Below, piece by piece: positions 1 to 11,476 of a DNA stretch of 64,000 bases (the first letter of the stretch is position 1; each line of letters starts with the position of its first letter). The DNA comes from Salarias fasciatus. Taxonomy: Eukaryota > Chordata > Actinopteri > Blenniiformes > Blenniidae. Under the pieces are notes generated by a model. That model saw nothing but the letters and a program-made list of their open reading frames with translations. It had not been told where the DNA came from and made no database searches. The position numbers were made by a program, and so were the translations under genes. Where the stretch lies: the NCBI RefSeq assembly GCF_902148845.1, contig NW_021941230.1:3848411-3912410 (forward strand), written 5' to 3'.

Positions 1-117
1 CGTTTCCTCTGACATGAGGACAAAAGTTAGAGAGAAAGAAATGAAGCAGCCTGACAGCAGAGGATGAATGAACAACATGACCAGACGCTGGAAACACAAC
101 ACTCTGATGAGACATGG

Positions 118-120
<3 letters not shown>

Positions 121-204
<84 letters not shown>
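121..204. repeat. (GA)n microsatellite
   Basis: An almost pure GA dinucleotide run of about 84 bases with one or two interruptions. The Arg-Glu coding potential through it is an artefact of the repeat. Confidence 0.97.
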
Positions 205-208
<4 letters not shown>

Positions 209-274
209 TAAAGATAAGGCTGCATCATAATCATAAATTGTTCTTTTTGTTAATATTTAATGTGATTCAACTCT

Positions 275-275
<1 letters not shown>

Positions 276-307
<32 letters not shown>
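276..307. repeat. (CA)n microsatellite
   Basis: A pure CA dinucleotide run of about 32 bases. Confidence 0.97.
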
Positions 308-309
<2 letters not shown>

Positions 310-386
310 AACTACTTGTATATGTAAGTAGACTGAATCGTGTGTTTACAATCAAAAGTTTCTGCTCTCACTGTGTTGTCTTCGTG

Positions 387-612
387 GCGTCATTTTAGTG
401 CCAAAATCCCACACACATAAAAATCATAATCGCACACAGTTAAACCACTCTCTGCGCGCGCGGTCACTTTCTGCATGTGGTGACACGTCTGTGCTGTCTG
501 CTGGCGCGGTGGTGTTGAGTTTTGGCACTCAGGGGGCGGGCTTTGAGTTGACGCCACTCAACCCCCCCATCCTTTCTGATTGGTTGCTCTAAACGTCTAC
601 TGTCTTCTGGTC
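387..612. repeat. Left terminal inverted repeat
   Basis: This matches the reverse complement of 4410-4622 along its whole length with few differences. Shared landmarks include AAAAATCATAAT, GTTAAACCACTCTCTG, GTGGTGTTGAGTTTTGGCAC and TGATTGGTTGCTCTAAACG. Confidence 0.85.
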
Positions 613-1011
613 AGAGCCAATCAGAGGTTAAGTTGGGTGGGTCATCATCATTCGGTGGCAGAATTTGAAAATTGAGGAAGTAAAATTCACATAACATAAC
701 CTCCGTTACACGCCACATAATTCCCTAATTTGGAACAATAGATATATAACTATCAAAAGAAAAGCTGTTTTCATGGAAGAGTGGTTTTCCCATGGTGTAT
801 GGGCAGTTGCCCATTTTTTTGAATGACAGAGGTGATACTTTGCTACATACTGAATTTTGCAAAAAAATTTTAAGTCCTCTGTTCCAAAAGAAGATACAAT
901 CAAATACTAAAATCAATTCCAATTACACTTAAATCTATGGTTAAACAGGATATACATCACTAAAAGGTTTCCCCCAGATCGAGACAACTATTAATAGACA
1001 GTGAAGATTTT

Positions 1012-3131
1012 CCATCCATCCATCCATCTTCAACCGCTTATCCGGGACGAGTCACGGGGGCAGCAGTCTCAGCACAGATGCCCAGACTTCCCTGTCCCCA
1101 GACACTTCCTCCAGCTCTTCCGGGAGGATCCCAAGGCGTTCCCAGGCCAGCTAAGAGACATAGTCTCTCCAGCGTGTCCTGGGTCTTCCCCAGGGTCTCC
1201 TCCCAGTGGAACATGCCCGGAACACCTCCCCAGGGAGGCGTCCAGGAGGCATCCTGAACAGATGCCCGACCCTCCTCAGCTGGCCCCTCTCAATGTGGAG
1301 GAGTAGCGGCTCTACTCCGAGCTCCTCCCTGGTGACTGAGCTCCTCACCCTATCTCTAAGGGAGCGCCCAGCCACCCTACGGAGGAAGTTCATTTTGGCC
1401 GCTTGTATCCGGGATCTTGTCCTTTCGGTCATGACCCAAAGCTCATGACCATAGGTGAAGGTGGGAACGTAGATTGACTGGTAAATCGAGAGCTTTGCCT
1501 TTCGGCTCAGCTCCTTCTTCACCACAACGGAACGATACAACGACCGAATTACTGCAGCCGCTGCACCGATCCGCCTGTCAATCTCACGCTCCATCCATCC
1601 CCCACTCGTGAACAAGACCCCAAGATACTTAAACTCCTCCACCTGGGCTAGGGTCTCTCCACCAACCTGGAGGGGGCAGGCCACCTTGTTCCGGTTGAGG
1701 ACCATGGCCTTGGATTTGGAGGTGCTGATCCTCATTCCTGTCGCTTCACACTCTGCTGCAAACCACCCCGGGGCATGCTGGAGGTCCAGGTTCGATGAAG
1801 CCAACAGGACAACATCATCTGCAAAAAGCAGAGATGAAATCCTGTGGTCCCTGAACCGGACCCCCTCCGGCCCCTGGCTGCATCTAGAAATTCTGTCCAT
1901 AAAAATGATGAACAGAACCGGTGACAAAGGGCAGCCCTGCCGGAGTCCAACATGCACCGGGAACAGGTCCGACTTACTGCCGGCAATGCGGACCAGACTC
2001 CTACTCCGGTCATACAAAGACCGGACGGCCCTTAACAAGGGGCCCCGGACTCCGTATTCCCGGAGCACCCCCCACAAGACACCACGAGGGACGCAGTCGA
2101 ACGCCTTCTCCAAGTCCACAAAACACATGTGGACTGGTTGGGCAAACTCCCACGAGCCCTCGAGCACCCTATGGAGGGTATAGAGCTGGTCCAGTGTTCC
2201 AAGACCAGGACGAAAACCGCATTGTTCCTCCTGAATCCGAGGTTCAACTATCGGTCGGATCCTCCTCTCCAGTACCCTGGAATAGACTTTCCCGGGGAGG
2301 CTGAAGAGTGTGATCCCCCTATAGTTGGAGCACACCCTCCGGTCCCCCTTTTTAAACAGGGGGACCACCACCCCGGTCTGCCAATCCAGAGGCACCGTCC
2401 CTGACCGCCACGCAATGTTGCAGAGACGTGTCAAATAAGACAGTCCCTGCACATCCAGAGACTTGAGGTACTCAGGGCGAATCTCGTCCACCCCCGGTGC
2501 CTTGCCACCGAGGAGCTTACCAACCACCTCGGTGACTTCGGCTTGGGTGATGGATGTGTCCACCTCTGAGACCTCAGCCTCTGCTTCCTCCATGGAAGAC
2601 ATGGCGACGGAATTGAGGAGGTCCTCCAAGTATTCCTTCCACCGTCCTATGATATCCCCAGATGAGGTCAGCAACTCCCCACCTCCACTGTAAGCAGTGT
2701 TGGCGGAGACCTGCTTTCCCCTCCTGAGGCGCCGGACGGTTTGCCAGAATTTCTTCGAGGCCGACCGATAGTCCTCCTCCATGGCCTCCCCGAACTCCTC
2801 CCAGACCCGAGTTTTTGCCTCCACAACCACTCGGGCTGCAGTTCGCTTGGCCTGCCGGTACCCATCAGCTGCTTCTGGAGTCCCATGAGCCAACAAGGCT
2901 CGATAGGACTCCTTCTTCAGCTTGATGGCAGCCCTCACTTCCGGTGTCCACCACCGGGTTCGGGGGTTGCCGCCACGACAGGCACCAGAGACCTTACGAC
3001 CACAGCTCCGGGCAGCTGCTTCAACAATGGAGGTGGAGAACATGGTCCACTGGACTCAATGTCTCCAACCTCCCTCGGAACATGAGAGAAGCTCTCCCGG
3101 AGGTGGGAGTTGAAAACCATGCTGACAGAGG
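1012..3131 (-). mobile_element. Rex3: Rex3 (RTE-clade) LINE, 5'-truncated copy A
   Basis: The copy is bounded by an 11-bp target duplication, GTGAAGATTTT, at 1001-1011 and 3132-3142. Its 3' end lies at low coordinates and ends in a short GGAT-type tail (CCATCCATCCATC on the plus strand), as in RTE elements. Conserved blocks from 1919 (CGGTGACAAAGGGCAGCCC) and near 2361 (ACCACCACCCCGGTCTGCC) agree with stretches known from fish Rex3 reverse transcriptase. It lacks the endonuclease region found in the longer copy at 26719-31019. Confidence 0.93.
1151..3043 (-). pseudogene. Rex3 reverse-transcriptase reading frame, truncated
   Basis: An uninterrupted frame of about 630 codons covers the linker and the reverse transcriptase, with fingers and palm motifs [21 protein letters not shown] and the catalytic FADDVVLL, then YLGVLF and the C-terminal GHLFRMPPGRLPGE region. 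Compared with the longer copy near 26.7-31 kb, the frame is lost just upstream of [11 protein letters not shown]. It also ends early after RWRDYVS, where the other copy reads RWRDSVSRLAWERL. With no endonuclease domain it cannot retrotranspose alone. Confidence 0.9.
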
Positions 3132-3912
3132 GTGAAGATTTTTGCTGTCTCAAATTTAACAGCAAATGTTCAAGAAATTCTTAGCTGAATACCTGTTTCC
3201 CTAATCCAGTTTAAAGAAATTATATTCTAAGAGATTTAACAAAAGAAGAAATAACAAAGACAAGAAGAAAATACCCCTCTTTCCCAATTCTGTTTAAGGC
3301 AAAAGGAATTCCATTTAAAATCCTAAACAATATTTACCCCACAAAACAATTTCTTAAACATAAGTTTAAAATGGATACTGGTAGTTGTATGTTCTGTGAC
3401 ACTGAAAGTGAGGATTTGGAACATTTTTTTTTTCTTGTCACATAGTTCAAGGTTTTTAGCAAAACTTTAAGACTTGGCTTCACTCGAAGGGGATAAACAT
3501 CCCTGTTTTAACATTTAAAGAAGTCAAATTTAGAATTAATTTGAAAGATAAAAAGACAGATAATGGCGTAAATAATTTATTAATCTTGTGCAAACACTTT
3601 ATTCATAAATGCAGATTTTTTAAAACCAAACCCACAATTATTCATTGGAGAAATGAGCTCAACATTTTTGCCAAATCCTTGAAACTAATTGATAAAAAAA
3701 CAAGCATATTGTCTTGAAGATTTTTTCTTAGAGTTCAACTTAGTATAATGCCCCAGTTGTTGCTTCTTTTTCTTTTGTTTTAGTTTGTTTGATTTCAACT
3801 TATTATTATTGTCATTATCTTCCTTTTCTTGGCTGTCAATGACTGGACTGTTGTATTACTAATGTCAAGGGTGCCTAAATGTTTGTATTTGAACTTTGCA
3901 GTAATAATAATA

Positions 3913-3946
<34 letters not shown>

Positions 3947-4409
3947 GCCATTACAGTGATTTGATTACTGTGGAAGAGACTGTGGTATTTTGTTATGTTC
4001 ATTCATAGTGTGGGAGTCATTGAGTTATGTTACCATGTGGGGGCGCTGTGGGCATGAGAGTGTTGTACTGTTTTTGAGAGTCAAGAGTAGAACGGAAAAA
4101 AAATAAGGAGTAACAGAGTTAGAGAAGACACAGTTTGTCCAGCGGATTTATTGCTTCTTGTGTTACTTTAAAAACACGACAGAGTTAGGGTTAGGGTTGG
4201 CCATTTCCTGGGAGGAGAAAGAACGAATAAAATCATTTTCATTGAGTTATCATGACAGAGCAAGTTCAACACAGTCTCTCTCAGATTTCATTTGATTTTA
4301 TGCCAGGATCAGTGGAGTACTTTTGCTCTTTTTTTGGTTTGTTTTATTTTGTTTTTAGCAGGTGCTAAGTTAATAAGTTTCATAAGTCACAAAACACCCA
4401 TTTGAAGAC

Positions 4410-4622
4410 AGTAGACGTTTAGAGCAACCAATCAGAAGGGATGGGGGGATTGAGTGGCGTCAACTCAAAGCTCGCCGCCAGAGTGCCAAAACTCAACACC
4501 ACCGCACAAGCAGAAGGAGACCACGCACGCGCAGAGAGGCATCGCGAGCGCACAGAGAGTGGTTTAACTGTACGCAATTATGATTTTTATGTGCGTGGAA
4601 TTTTGGCACTAAAATGAGCGTT
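4410..4622. repeat. Right terminal inverted repeat
   Basis: Inverted partner of 387-612. Its outer end is GGCACTAAAATGAGCG. The differences are mostly substitutions plus a short length change in the GC-rich middle. Confidence 0.85.
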
Positions 4623-4891
4623 TCTCCTCTCAACATGTCTCTTTGTGTGGATTGTGCTGGTGGACTCTGCAGGAGCAGCTGCCGTCTCTTACCTGTCCAC
4701 AGATTCTGATCTGTCCTCCTCTTTGTCCACGTCACTCATCTTCAGTCAGCTGAGACAGAATCAGGAAAAACCTGTCCAACAGTCACACACAGCATTTCTT
4801 TTGACGTCCACGGAGACAAAACTCTGTCCCACTTTGACGTTAGAAGACAGAAGCTCACATCAACCTGGCTTGTAAAACAGCATATTTCCAC

Positions 4892-5440
4892 TTGCGCAAC
4901 ATAGCTAAAATAAGAAACATTCTACCTAGAAGCGATGCAGAAAAACTCATCCATGCATTTGTTTCCACGAGACTGGACTACTGCAACTCCCTTCTTGCAG
5001 CCTGCCCAAAAAGTGCGTTAAAAAACTTTCAGTTGGTTCAAAATGCAGCCGCCAGATTATCAACCGGAACTAGAAGATGTGAACACATTACTCCCATTCT
5101 AAAATCTCTTCACTGGCTTCCTGTCGAGTTTAGAGTTAGATTTAAAATCCTTCTCCTCACTTACAAAATCCTAAATGGGATGGCTCCAACCTATCTCCAA
5201 GATGCTTTAACACCTTATCAACCAATCAGAGCACTTCGATCTCAAAATGCAGGGTTACTGGTGACTCCTAGAGTCTCTAAATGGACACTAGGTGGAAGAG
5301 CCTTTAGCTATCAGGCACCATTTTTATGGAACCAGCTTCCAAGTGGTGTCTCAGAGGCAGACACAGTCTCCACATTTAAGGTTAGGCTCAAGACGTTTCT
5401 CTTCGATGCAGCCTATGGTCAGGTCAGCTGGGGACTCTAA
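4892..5440 (+). pseudogene. L2-like reverse-transcriptase C-terminal fragment
   Basis: An open stretch of 182 codons encodes the conserved C-terminal block of L2/CR1-type LINEs. It contains HAFVSTRLDYCNSLL, VQNAAARLSTGTRRCEHI, SLHWLPVEFRVRFKILLLTY, GRAFSYQAPFLWNQLP and a terminal FKVRLKTFLF. The endonuclease and the catalytic YADD motif are absent because of 5' truncation, so this is a dead copy. Confidence 0.9.
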
Positions 5441-5553
5441 ACTAAACTAAACTAAACTAAACTAAACTAAACTAAACTAAATTAAACTAAACTAAACTAA
5501 ACTAAACTAAACTAAACTAAACTAAACCAAACTAAATTAAACTAAACTTAACT
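5436..5553. repeat. (ACTAA)n pentanucleotide array
   Basis: About 22 units of ACTAA with a few variants follow the stop codon of the L2 fragment. The array probably expanded inside the LINE 3' UTR. Confidence 0.95.
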
Positions 5554-5561
5554 ATCTAAAC

Positions 5562-5774
5562 CAGGGGTCACCAACCCTGTTCCTGGAGGGCCCCTATCCA
5601 GCATGTTTTCCTTCTTTCCCTGTTTCAACACACCTGCTGGCATCAACAGGCTCGTTACTGGGCTTTGCTCTTTGCTTGGTGATTAGAGAATGATTAGATT
5701 CAGGTGTGTTGAAGCGGGGAGAGAACTAAAACATGCTGGATAGGGCTCTCCAGGAACAGGGTTGGTGACCCCTG
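5562..5774. mobile_element. hAT-type MITE with 8-bp target duplication
   Basis: The ends are long inverted repeats: CAGGGGTCACCAACCCTG on the left and its inverse CAGGGTTGGTGACCCCTG on the right, extending through GTTCCTGGAG and CATGCTGGATAGGG. Flanks are ATCTAAAC (5554-5561) and ATATAAAC (5775-5782), an 8-bp target duplication with one mismatch. At 213 bp it has no coding capacity. It sits in the L2 3' UTR. Confidence 0.9.
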
Positions 5775-6433
5775 ATATAAACTATATCTAAACTAAATAC
5801 TAGTTTAAATACTAAACTATTCACAAAGCTACCCTAGGAGCTACAATGCTGTGGGAAGTACGGTGCACTGAGCCCTATCCTCTAATGTCTGAATGTTATT
5901 CCCTTTAGTCCGTTCATTGCTTTTCACCTGCTGTCCCCCCCTTCGAGGGGGAGTCTTCTCCAGTTTCAGTTGCTGACTCCACTATCACGAGGGCCTACAA
6001 ACAAGCTCCGGCCGGACCGGGAGGACACTCCTGTCGCTGCTGTGCCCGCGGACTGGCTTCAGTTCTACCTCTGGGATCCGTAGTTCTTGTGCTGGACCCT
6101 CCAACGGACTGTACTCAACATTGTCCTAGGCTTTACTTCTTATTGTCTCATGCTAGCTGTTGCCAAAGCTGTCCGTCCCTGGGAGAGGGATCCCTCCATA
6201 CTGTGGTTCTCCCCAAGATTTCTTCTTTTCCCACTGGGTTTTTGGAGTTTTTTCTTGCCGGATGTGAGGGTCTAAGGCGGTGGTTGCTTCGTTTTGTCTC
6301 GTTACTGAATTTGACATATTAACATTATGCTTATTCACTGTTTTTATTTTTACCAATCAATGTAACATCTTGAAGCCCTCTGAGGCAACTGTTGTTGTGA
6401 TACTGGGCTATACAAAAATAAATTGATTGATTG

Positions 6434-7635
6434 AAGACTGATGTGGGCAAAGTCAAATCAGTAAAACCCATCCACTGCCAAACTGAAATCGGTACCCATT
6501 GAAGCAACATGCAATCAAAGGCATTGAAACAACCATAAATGGATTACTAGAAATGGGAGTGCTAGTTAAAACTAAAAGTTAATGTAACACACCAATCTTT
6601 CCAATCAAAAAACCCAATTCAACAGATTACTGAAAGACCAATGAACCTTTTTGGACTAGATTACAGGTTGGTTCATGATTTAAGAGCTGTCAATGCCATT
6701 GTCGATGCTGAGACTTCTGTTGTCCCTGATCCACATACGTTGTTATTAAATGTCCCACTAGATACTAAATGGTATACGGTATACACCTTTGTTTAGCATT
6801 TTTCAGTGTGCCGTTAGATAAAGAGTCACAGTATCTTTTTGCTTTTACATATCAGAAACAACAATATACGTATACTCAATTTCCACAAGGTTATGTAGAA
6901 AGTCCATCAGTATTTAATAGAATACTAGCATAGGACTTACAACATTTAGATGTTGCAAGCGCAGTAATACAGTATGTAGATGACATATTAATATGCAGTC
7001 CTACTAAGGAACAATGTGTAAAAGATTTGGTAGCTGTATTGAAAGCATTGGCTGATGGAGGTCATAAAGTGAGTAGGGAAAAGTTACAATTTTGTAAGGA
7101 TAAGGTAGAATATTTGCGGCGACAATTGAGTGGAGGAAAGAGAAACATAGCACCATCACAGATAGAGGCTATAACTCAAGCTCCACAGCCACAAATGGTA
7201 GGACAAATGCTTTCCTTTCTGGGTATGACTGGATTTAGCCGTCCGTGGATAACTGACTATGCTGAAAAAACCGCTCCATTACGTGCTCTGATAAAGGCTG
7301 CAGGTCAATCGAACGTCACCACTACGCTGCAATGGAATGAAGAGGCAGAGGTCGCTTTCCAAATGTTAAAGAAGGACCTGCAGTCAGCACCAGCTCTAGG
7401 TAATCCTGACTACACTAAACCTTTTCATTTGTACATAGCAGAAAAATCGGGCTATGCTAATGCAGTGCTAATGCAAGATACACCTACAGGTAAGCAACCA
7501 TTGGCTTATTATAGCACTAAATTGGATAACATTGAAAATGGCATGCCACCCTGTTATCGGGGATTAGCTGCTGCAGTATATGCTTTCAAAAATGCTTCAA
7601 GTGTGACCATGGGACATCCGGTGATATTATTTACT
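6434..7635 (+). mobile_element. Endogenous retrovirus pol fossil (gamma/epsilon-like)
   Basis: A broken retroviral pol fragment. Recognisable parts are the start of reverse transcriptase (LVHDLRAVNAIV, VVPDPHT), the catalytic region (VIQYVDDILICSPT), the connection (FLGMTGFSRPWITDYAEKTAP) and the beginning of RNase H (PLAYYSTKLDN). This order and wording resemble class I (gamma/epsilon-like) fish retroviruses. No LTR, gag or env is attached. Several breaks are present, consistent with an old copy. Confidence 0.85.
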
Positions 7636-7745
7636 AAGGATCTACCAATTATTGGCCTGGCCGATAATATCGGCCAATATTGGGCATTTTTCTAATAATT
7701 GACATCGGCCTTTTTTTTCACCAATATCCGATAAAAAATTTTTTT

Positions 7746-7852
7746 TACCGTATTTTCCGCACTATAATGCGCACCTAAAAAACCTCTCACGTTCTCACAA
7801 CCCAACAGTGGGCCTTATATTTCGGTGCACCTTTTTTACGGAAAATACGGTA
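7746..7852. mobile_element. Small palindromic MITE with TA ends
   Basis: The segment begins TACCGTATTTTCCGCAC and ends ACGGAAAATACGGTA, with further pairing of GCGCACC and GGTGCACC. It is about 107 bp and flanked by TA, in the style of Tc1/mariner- or pogo-derived MITEs. The related but distinct terminus TACCGTATTGGCCCG is seen at 23132. Confidence 0.75.
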
Positions 7853-8496
7853 ATAAAGACCACCCTGTTGTCAGTCCGTTGTCTTGACAACGGTTCCCAT
7901 TATCCTTTGCAACGTGATCACATGAGCGAACAACTTCTTGTAGCTAAGCTAGCCAGTTCAAACAGAAAGGCAAACATGAAGCTTTAGGCACATTATCCAC
8001 CTCTAATCTGTCAGTCACCATAATTACACAGTTTGTCCTCCAGTCTCCCAACCGGAGAGCATGGCGCGTGGCTGCACAGCTACAGTCCAACGCGAGGAGC
8101 GGCCGGACGCCGGCCGGCAGCCTGCTTGCCAGGACGCCGAGAGCGGGCGGCCGATAGCCTGCCCCCCGGGAGCCGACTGGCCGCCGGTGTTGCGCCGAAA
8201 ACAGACTGCCTGCCATAAAATGACCGTCCCCGACGGGAACGCGCATCGATTAATGATAACATTGATTGTAATGTATTTTTTGCGTTACAGTAGCCTACAA
8301 CTTTAGTTCAACCAGGATTCTTCATTGTTTATTTTATTCTTTGTTTTTTTTTTTTTTTTTTTTTATTCCTACAGTACACGGACATACAGGGGACAAAATA
8401 CAAGAAAATGAAGGACAGAGTTGTGCTATCAGCAGTGACAGATAGTTGAATATTGGAGTTTTGGGGAAGTTATGGATGAGATATGACTATTATTGT

Positions 8497-8502
8497 GAGT
8501 GA

Positions 8503-8552
<50 letters not shown>

Positions 8553-8584
8553 GCGTGCATGCGTGCGTGTGTGCGTGCGTGTGT
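8497..8584. repeat. (GT)n microsatellite
   Basis: A GT dinucleotide run with GCGT interruptions towards its 3' side. The Cys-Val reading through it is not a gene. Confidence 0.95.
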
Positions 8585-9044
8585 GATAAATATAATGACA
8601 TGTATCAGACATGAACATTACAACATTAAAAGTCCTGCCTGTGAGAAGAGGCAGGACTTTTCTGACATTGGCCTGAAAAGAGAAACTGTTGTCGGCAGAA
8701 TTTCACATCAAAAGATCCCAAGAGCCAAAGTTAAATCATTTATTGTGCTTTTGGATGCACTTTTTGTTTCGATTTAATAAAGCTGTTGTTTAAGAATTTC
8801 TAACCAAGACTTGCAGTATTTTGTGTTTATTCTACAAAATTCAAGGATGTTCTGTACAAAAAGAAATGGTACACTGTACTCAGTCAAATCCCAGGTACGT
8901 TATTCTAAATTTTGACGCCAAAATGTCCATTTTTACTGCAAATGAATATCGGTTCGACATATCGGTCATCGGTTTCCAGAAGTACCAATAATCGGCATCG
9001 GTATTGGCCCTAAAAAAGCCATATCGGTCGATCCTTACTTTAAG

Positions 9045-10902
9045 GACACAGCGACTCTCTCAAACAAAGTAAAATATTTGTCAATGTCCTTGGGGCTGCC
9101 CGGCTTGTGACCAAACTGGATCTACTGAAGGGGTACTGGCAGGTGCCTCTTACTGCACGCGCCCAGGAGATCTCTACTTTTGTTACACCCGACGACTTCC
9201 TTCAGTACACGGTCATGGCTTTTGGGATGTGCAATGCCCCGGTGACTTTTCAGCGGCTTATGAATGTCGTTTTGTCTGGTTTACCATTTTGTGAGGCTTA
9301 CCTTGATGATCTGGTTATTTGTTCTGCCACATGGAGTGAGCACATGAACCATTTGAGTTCTGTTTTTGCGCGTCTGAGTGAGGCCAATCTAACCATTAAT
9401 CTATCCAAATGTGAATTTGGTCAAGCAACAGTGACTTATCTGGGGAAAAAGAGTTGGGGGAGGTCAGGTGCGCCCTGTTCAGGCTAAGGTGGAGGCCATT
9501 CTCTCTGTTCCGGTTCCCACCACACGGACTGAGCTGCGCTGGTATCTGGCGATGGAGGGCTACTACAGGGGTTTTTGTAAAAACTTCTCGGCTGTGGCTG
9601 CCCCTTTGACGGACTTGCTTAGTCCGAAAGTCGATTTCCACTGGTCCGGACAGTGTCAGTCCGCGTTTGAACAGACCAAGTCGCTGTTGGTCTACGCTCC
9701 TGTCTTGTCCGCGCCTCATTTTGATTTGCCATTTAAGTTGGCTGTGGATGCCTGTGACTCCGGCGTGGTTGCTGTCCTGTTGCAGGATGGATCGGATGGG
9801 GTGGAGCATCCAGTTTCGTATTTTTCGAAGAAACTGAATAGATATCAAAAATGGTACTCCACCATTGAGAAGGAGGCGCTGGCATTGGTCCTGGCACTGG
9901 AGCATTTTGAAGTTTATGTTGGTGGTTCCAGTGCTCCCACGATCGTCTTCACAGACCATAACCCACTGGTGTTTCTGGACCGCATGAGGAACAAAAATCG
10001 GCGCCTCATGAACTGGTCTATGCGGCTGCAGTCATTTCACATTGTTATCAAGCATATTCGCGGGAAAGATAACGTGGTGGCCGATGCTCTCTCACGCCTG
10101 TAGATGTTTGCTTTGCACTGAATAGGTCGATCATTATGGGTTTTTTTTTTTTTGCCTTGCTCGATCCTATTCAGTGTCTCTGGGTGGGGGTGTGATGTGC
10201 TGCGGGCACATCGTTTTTTTTTTACGGACAGTTTCTCGTTTTTTCCCCTTCAGATATTTTGGGAATATTTATCCTGTTTTGTGTTTTGTTGTTTTTTTTG
10301 CAGTAATTATCTTTTTCATTTTTTTGTTCGGTTTTGATTGGAGCGAGTCGCACCGCCGCCCTATAAATAGCAGCGTGGAGGCGGCGCTCTGTGTCGGGTC
10401 GTTCGGTCTCTCTCTCTCGCCGGCGTGCCTTGGAATCCGGCTCCGACAGGCAGGCATGTTGCTGCAGGGCATGCTAGCCCACTAGCCGGCTTTGTGTTCT
10501 CTTTTTTTCCGATTTTTTCCTTTTTTTGGATCGCTGTCTTTTTCTGTCCAGGTGTGACCAGCCGTCCTGTTTTCGCCTTTCTTTTGATCGGGTTTAGGTG
10601 GGGTTTTGTCTTTAGTTTGGACGAGGGATCAGCTTCGATGGCTGCATAGCAGCTGGGCTGTGACCTCGTCTTTTTCTTAAGTTTGGCTGGCGCATCTGGG
10701 CCTTCCTTCGTTTGCTACTTTGTTCCTTTTTTTTGAATACAGTTTTGAGGCACGGGTGATGAGGGTTCTCTTTCCTCCAGAGCCTCGTCAGGTTCCAGCT
10801 TCAAGACGCCGACTCTGGAGAAATTGTGAAATAAATGACTGGACCCTCATCCTGTCTGTCCTGTGTCCTTGAGAAATATGTTTGACCATCCGGGTCATAA
10901 CA
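9045..10902 (+). mobile_element. Ty3/Gypsy retrotransposon fossil with one LTR
   Basis: A partial, broken pol followed by one LTR. Visible parts are reverse transcriptase (TKLDLLKGYWQVPL, FGMCNAPVTFQRLMN, YLDDLVICS) and RNase H (FKLAVDACDSG, EKEALALVLALEHFEVY, FTDHNPLVFL, DNVVADALSRL). A polypurine tract, GGGTGGGGG, lies at 10182-10190 directly before the LTR. No integrase is seen between RNase H and the LTR, a layout that fits Gmr1-type Gypsy elements, where integrase lies upstream of reverse transcriptase. Only a few breaks are visible in this part. Confidence 0.88.
10191..10902 (+). repeat. 3' LTR of the Gypsy fossil
   Basis: The 712-bp repeat starts TGTGATGTGC and ends GGTCATAACA, giving TG...CA ends with imperfect inversion. 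It follows a polypurine tract directly. A TATA-like TATAAATA at about 10371 and an AATAAA at about 10830 mark plausible U3/R and polyadenylation parts. No partner LTR is in the window, so it cannot be dated from LTR divergence. Confidence 0.8.
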
Positions 10903-11476
10903 ATATCCAGCAGACTGCAGCATGAAACTACACTTGTTGTCGCCACAGACTGATATTTATTATTCAGTCCTGTTGTGGGTGTTGTTCACATTTCTCTTTT
11001 AAATGTTGATACTAAAGTTAAATCCATGCAACATAAACAGAACTCAGTGGTTAGTGAAGATGTCTAATATATTTCTGACTTTTACAGGATCCTATAAACT
11101 TGAGGAGTCATTTAACTTAATCAGTTTTACCATTACAACAAACATGTAACTGCAAAAAAACCCTATGTAGAGGTGTGTTTTTTTTAAGCTTTTGTTCATG
11201 TATTAGATGATTAACTAACCTTCGGCTGAGATTTCCAATATGGATCGGATGTATGGCGGCGCCCTTGTCGGCCATCTTAACTGCAGGAAGGTCCTCTTGA
11301 AAAGTTCAGACGGTGACGTCTGAATGAAAACCTGGAACCTCTCAGAGTTTAAGACTCTTGTTGTCACTTTTCTATTCAGTGCTGCCACAACTGTGAGGTT
11401 ATTTTATGTTTTTATGTGAAAAAGGACACATTTAATGTTTTTTTAACAGCATGAAAGGGGCAGTTCCTAAGTTCTT

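Larger units (their letters stand above)
720..3945 (+). mobile_element. L1-clade LINE, 3' part, split by a Rex3 insertion
   Basis: Two pieces read in the same direction, 720-1000 and 3143-3945. The first encodes the C-terminal part of an L1 ORF2 (KAVFMEEWFSHGVWAV, then GDTLLHTEFCKK). The second encodes the terminal zinc-finger-like region (CMFCDTESEDLEHFFF) and ends in an untranslated tail with a poly(A) run at 3913-3945. The split is exactly where the Rex3 copy sits, between two copies of GTGAAGATTTT. The L1 copy is 5'-truncated and degenerate. Its own target duplication is not clear. Confidence 0.8.
387..4622. mobile_element. DNA transposon-like element with long terminal inverted repeats, carrying nested LINEs
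   Basis: The segments 387-612 and 4410-4622 are near-identical inverted copies, and both outer ends read ATTTTAGTGCCAAAAT. Between them lie an L1 fragment and, inside that, a Rex3 copy. Subtracting these leaves only about 1 kb of the element's own DNA, with no recognisable transposase, so it would be non-autonomous. About 30 bases just outside each end (roughly 356-386 and 4623-4653) also resemble each other directly, so a precise target duplication cannot be called. Two independent inverted copies of a shorter repeat are an alternative explanation. Confidence 0.6.
4868..6433 (+). mobile_element. L2-clade LINE 3' end with pentanucleotide expansion
   Basis: The 5'-truncated copy begins with the reverse-transcriptase thumb region (FHLRNIAKIRNILP) and runs to the characteristic L2 3' UTR and tail. 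The UTR carries GGGAGAGGGATCCCTCC, then GAAGCCCTCTGAGGCAA and GGGCTATACAAAAATAAA, and ends in TTGA repeats. An (ACTAA)n array lies just after the stop codon, and a 213-bp hAT MITE interrupts the UTR. The ERV fossil begins at the 3' boundary. Confidence 0.88.
7636..9038. mobile_element. Non-autonomous DNA transposon, probably hAT-like, with inverted ends
   Basis: The left end reads AAGGATCTACCAATTATTGGC. The right end, reverse-complemented, reads AAGGATCGACCGATATGGC, and both continue into GGCCGATA/CCGATGCCG-rich sequence. This 'GATCGACCGATAT' terminus is a familiar fish hAT-type end, although the target duplication is unclear here. The ~1.4-kb interior has no transposase. It holds a smaller palindromic MITE, a GC-rich patch at 8050-8220, a T-run at 8346-8365 and a GT microsatellite. 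Confidence 0.6.

Noticed and set aside
1608-2404. Plus-strand open frames over the Rex3 copies (also 28259-29949 and 30284-31000)
   Set aside because: They are antisense shadows of the minus-strand Rex3 frame, kept open by its GC-rich codon bias.
4181-4200. Interstitial telomeric repeat
   Set aside because: Only two or three TTAGGG-like units occur, with no degenerate array around them.
8050-8220. GC-rich patch as a CpG-island promoter or small gene
   Set aside because: It lies inside a non-autonomous DNA element. Open frames exist on both strands only because of base composition, and no splice sites or similarity were found.
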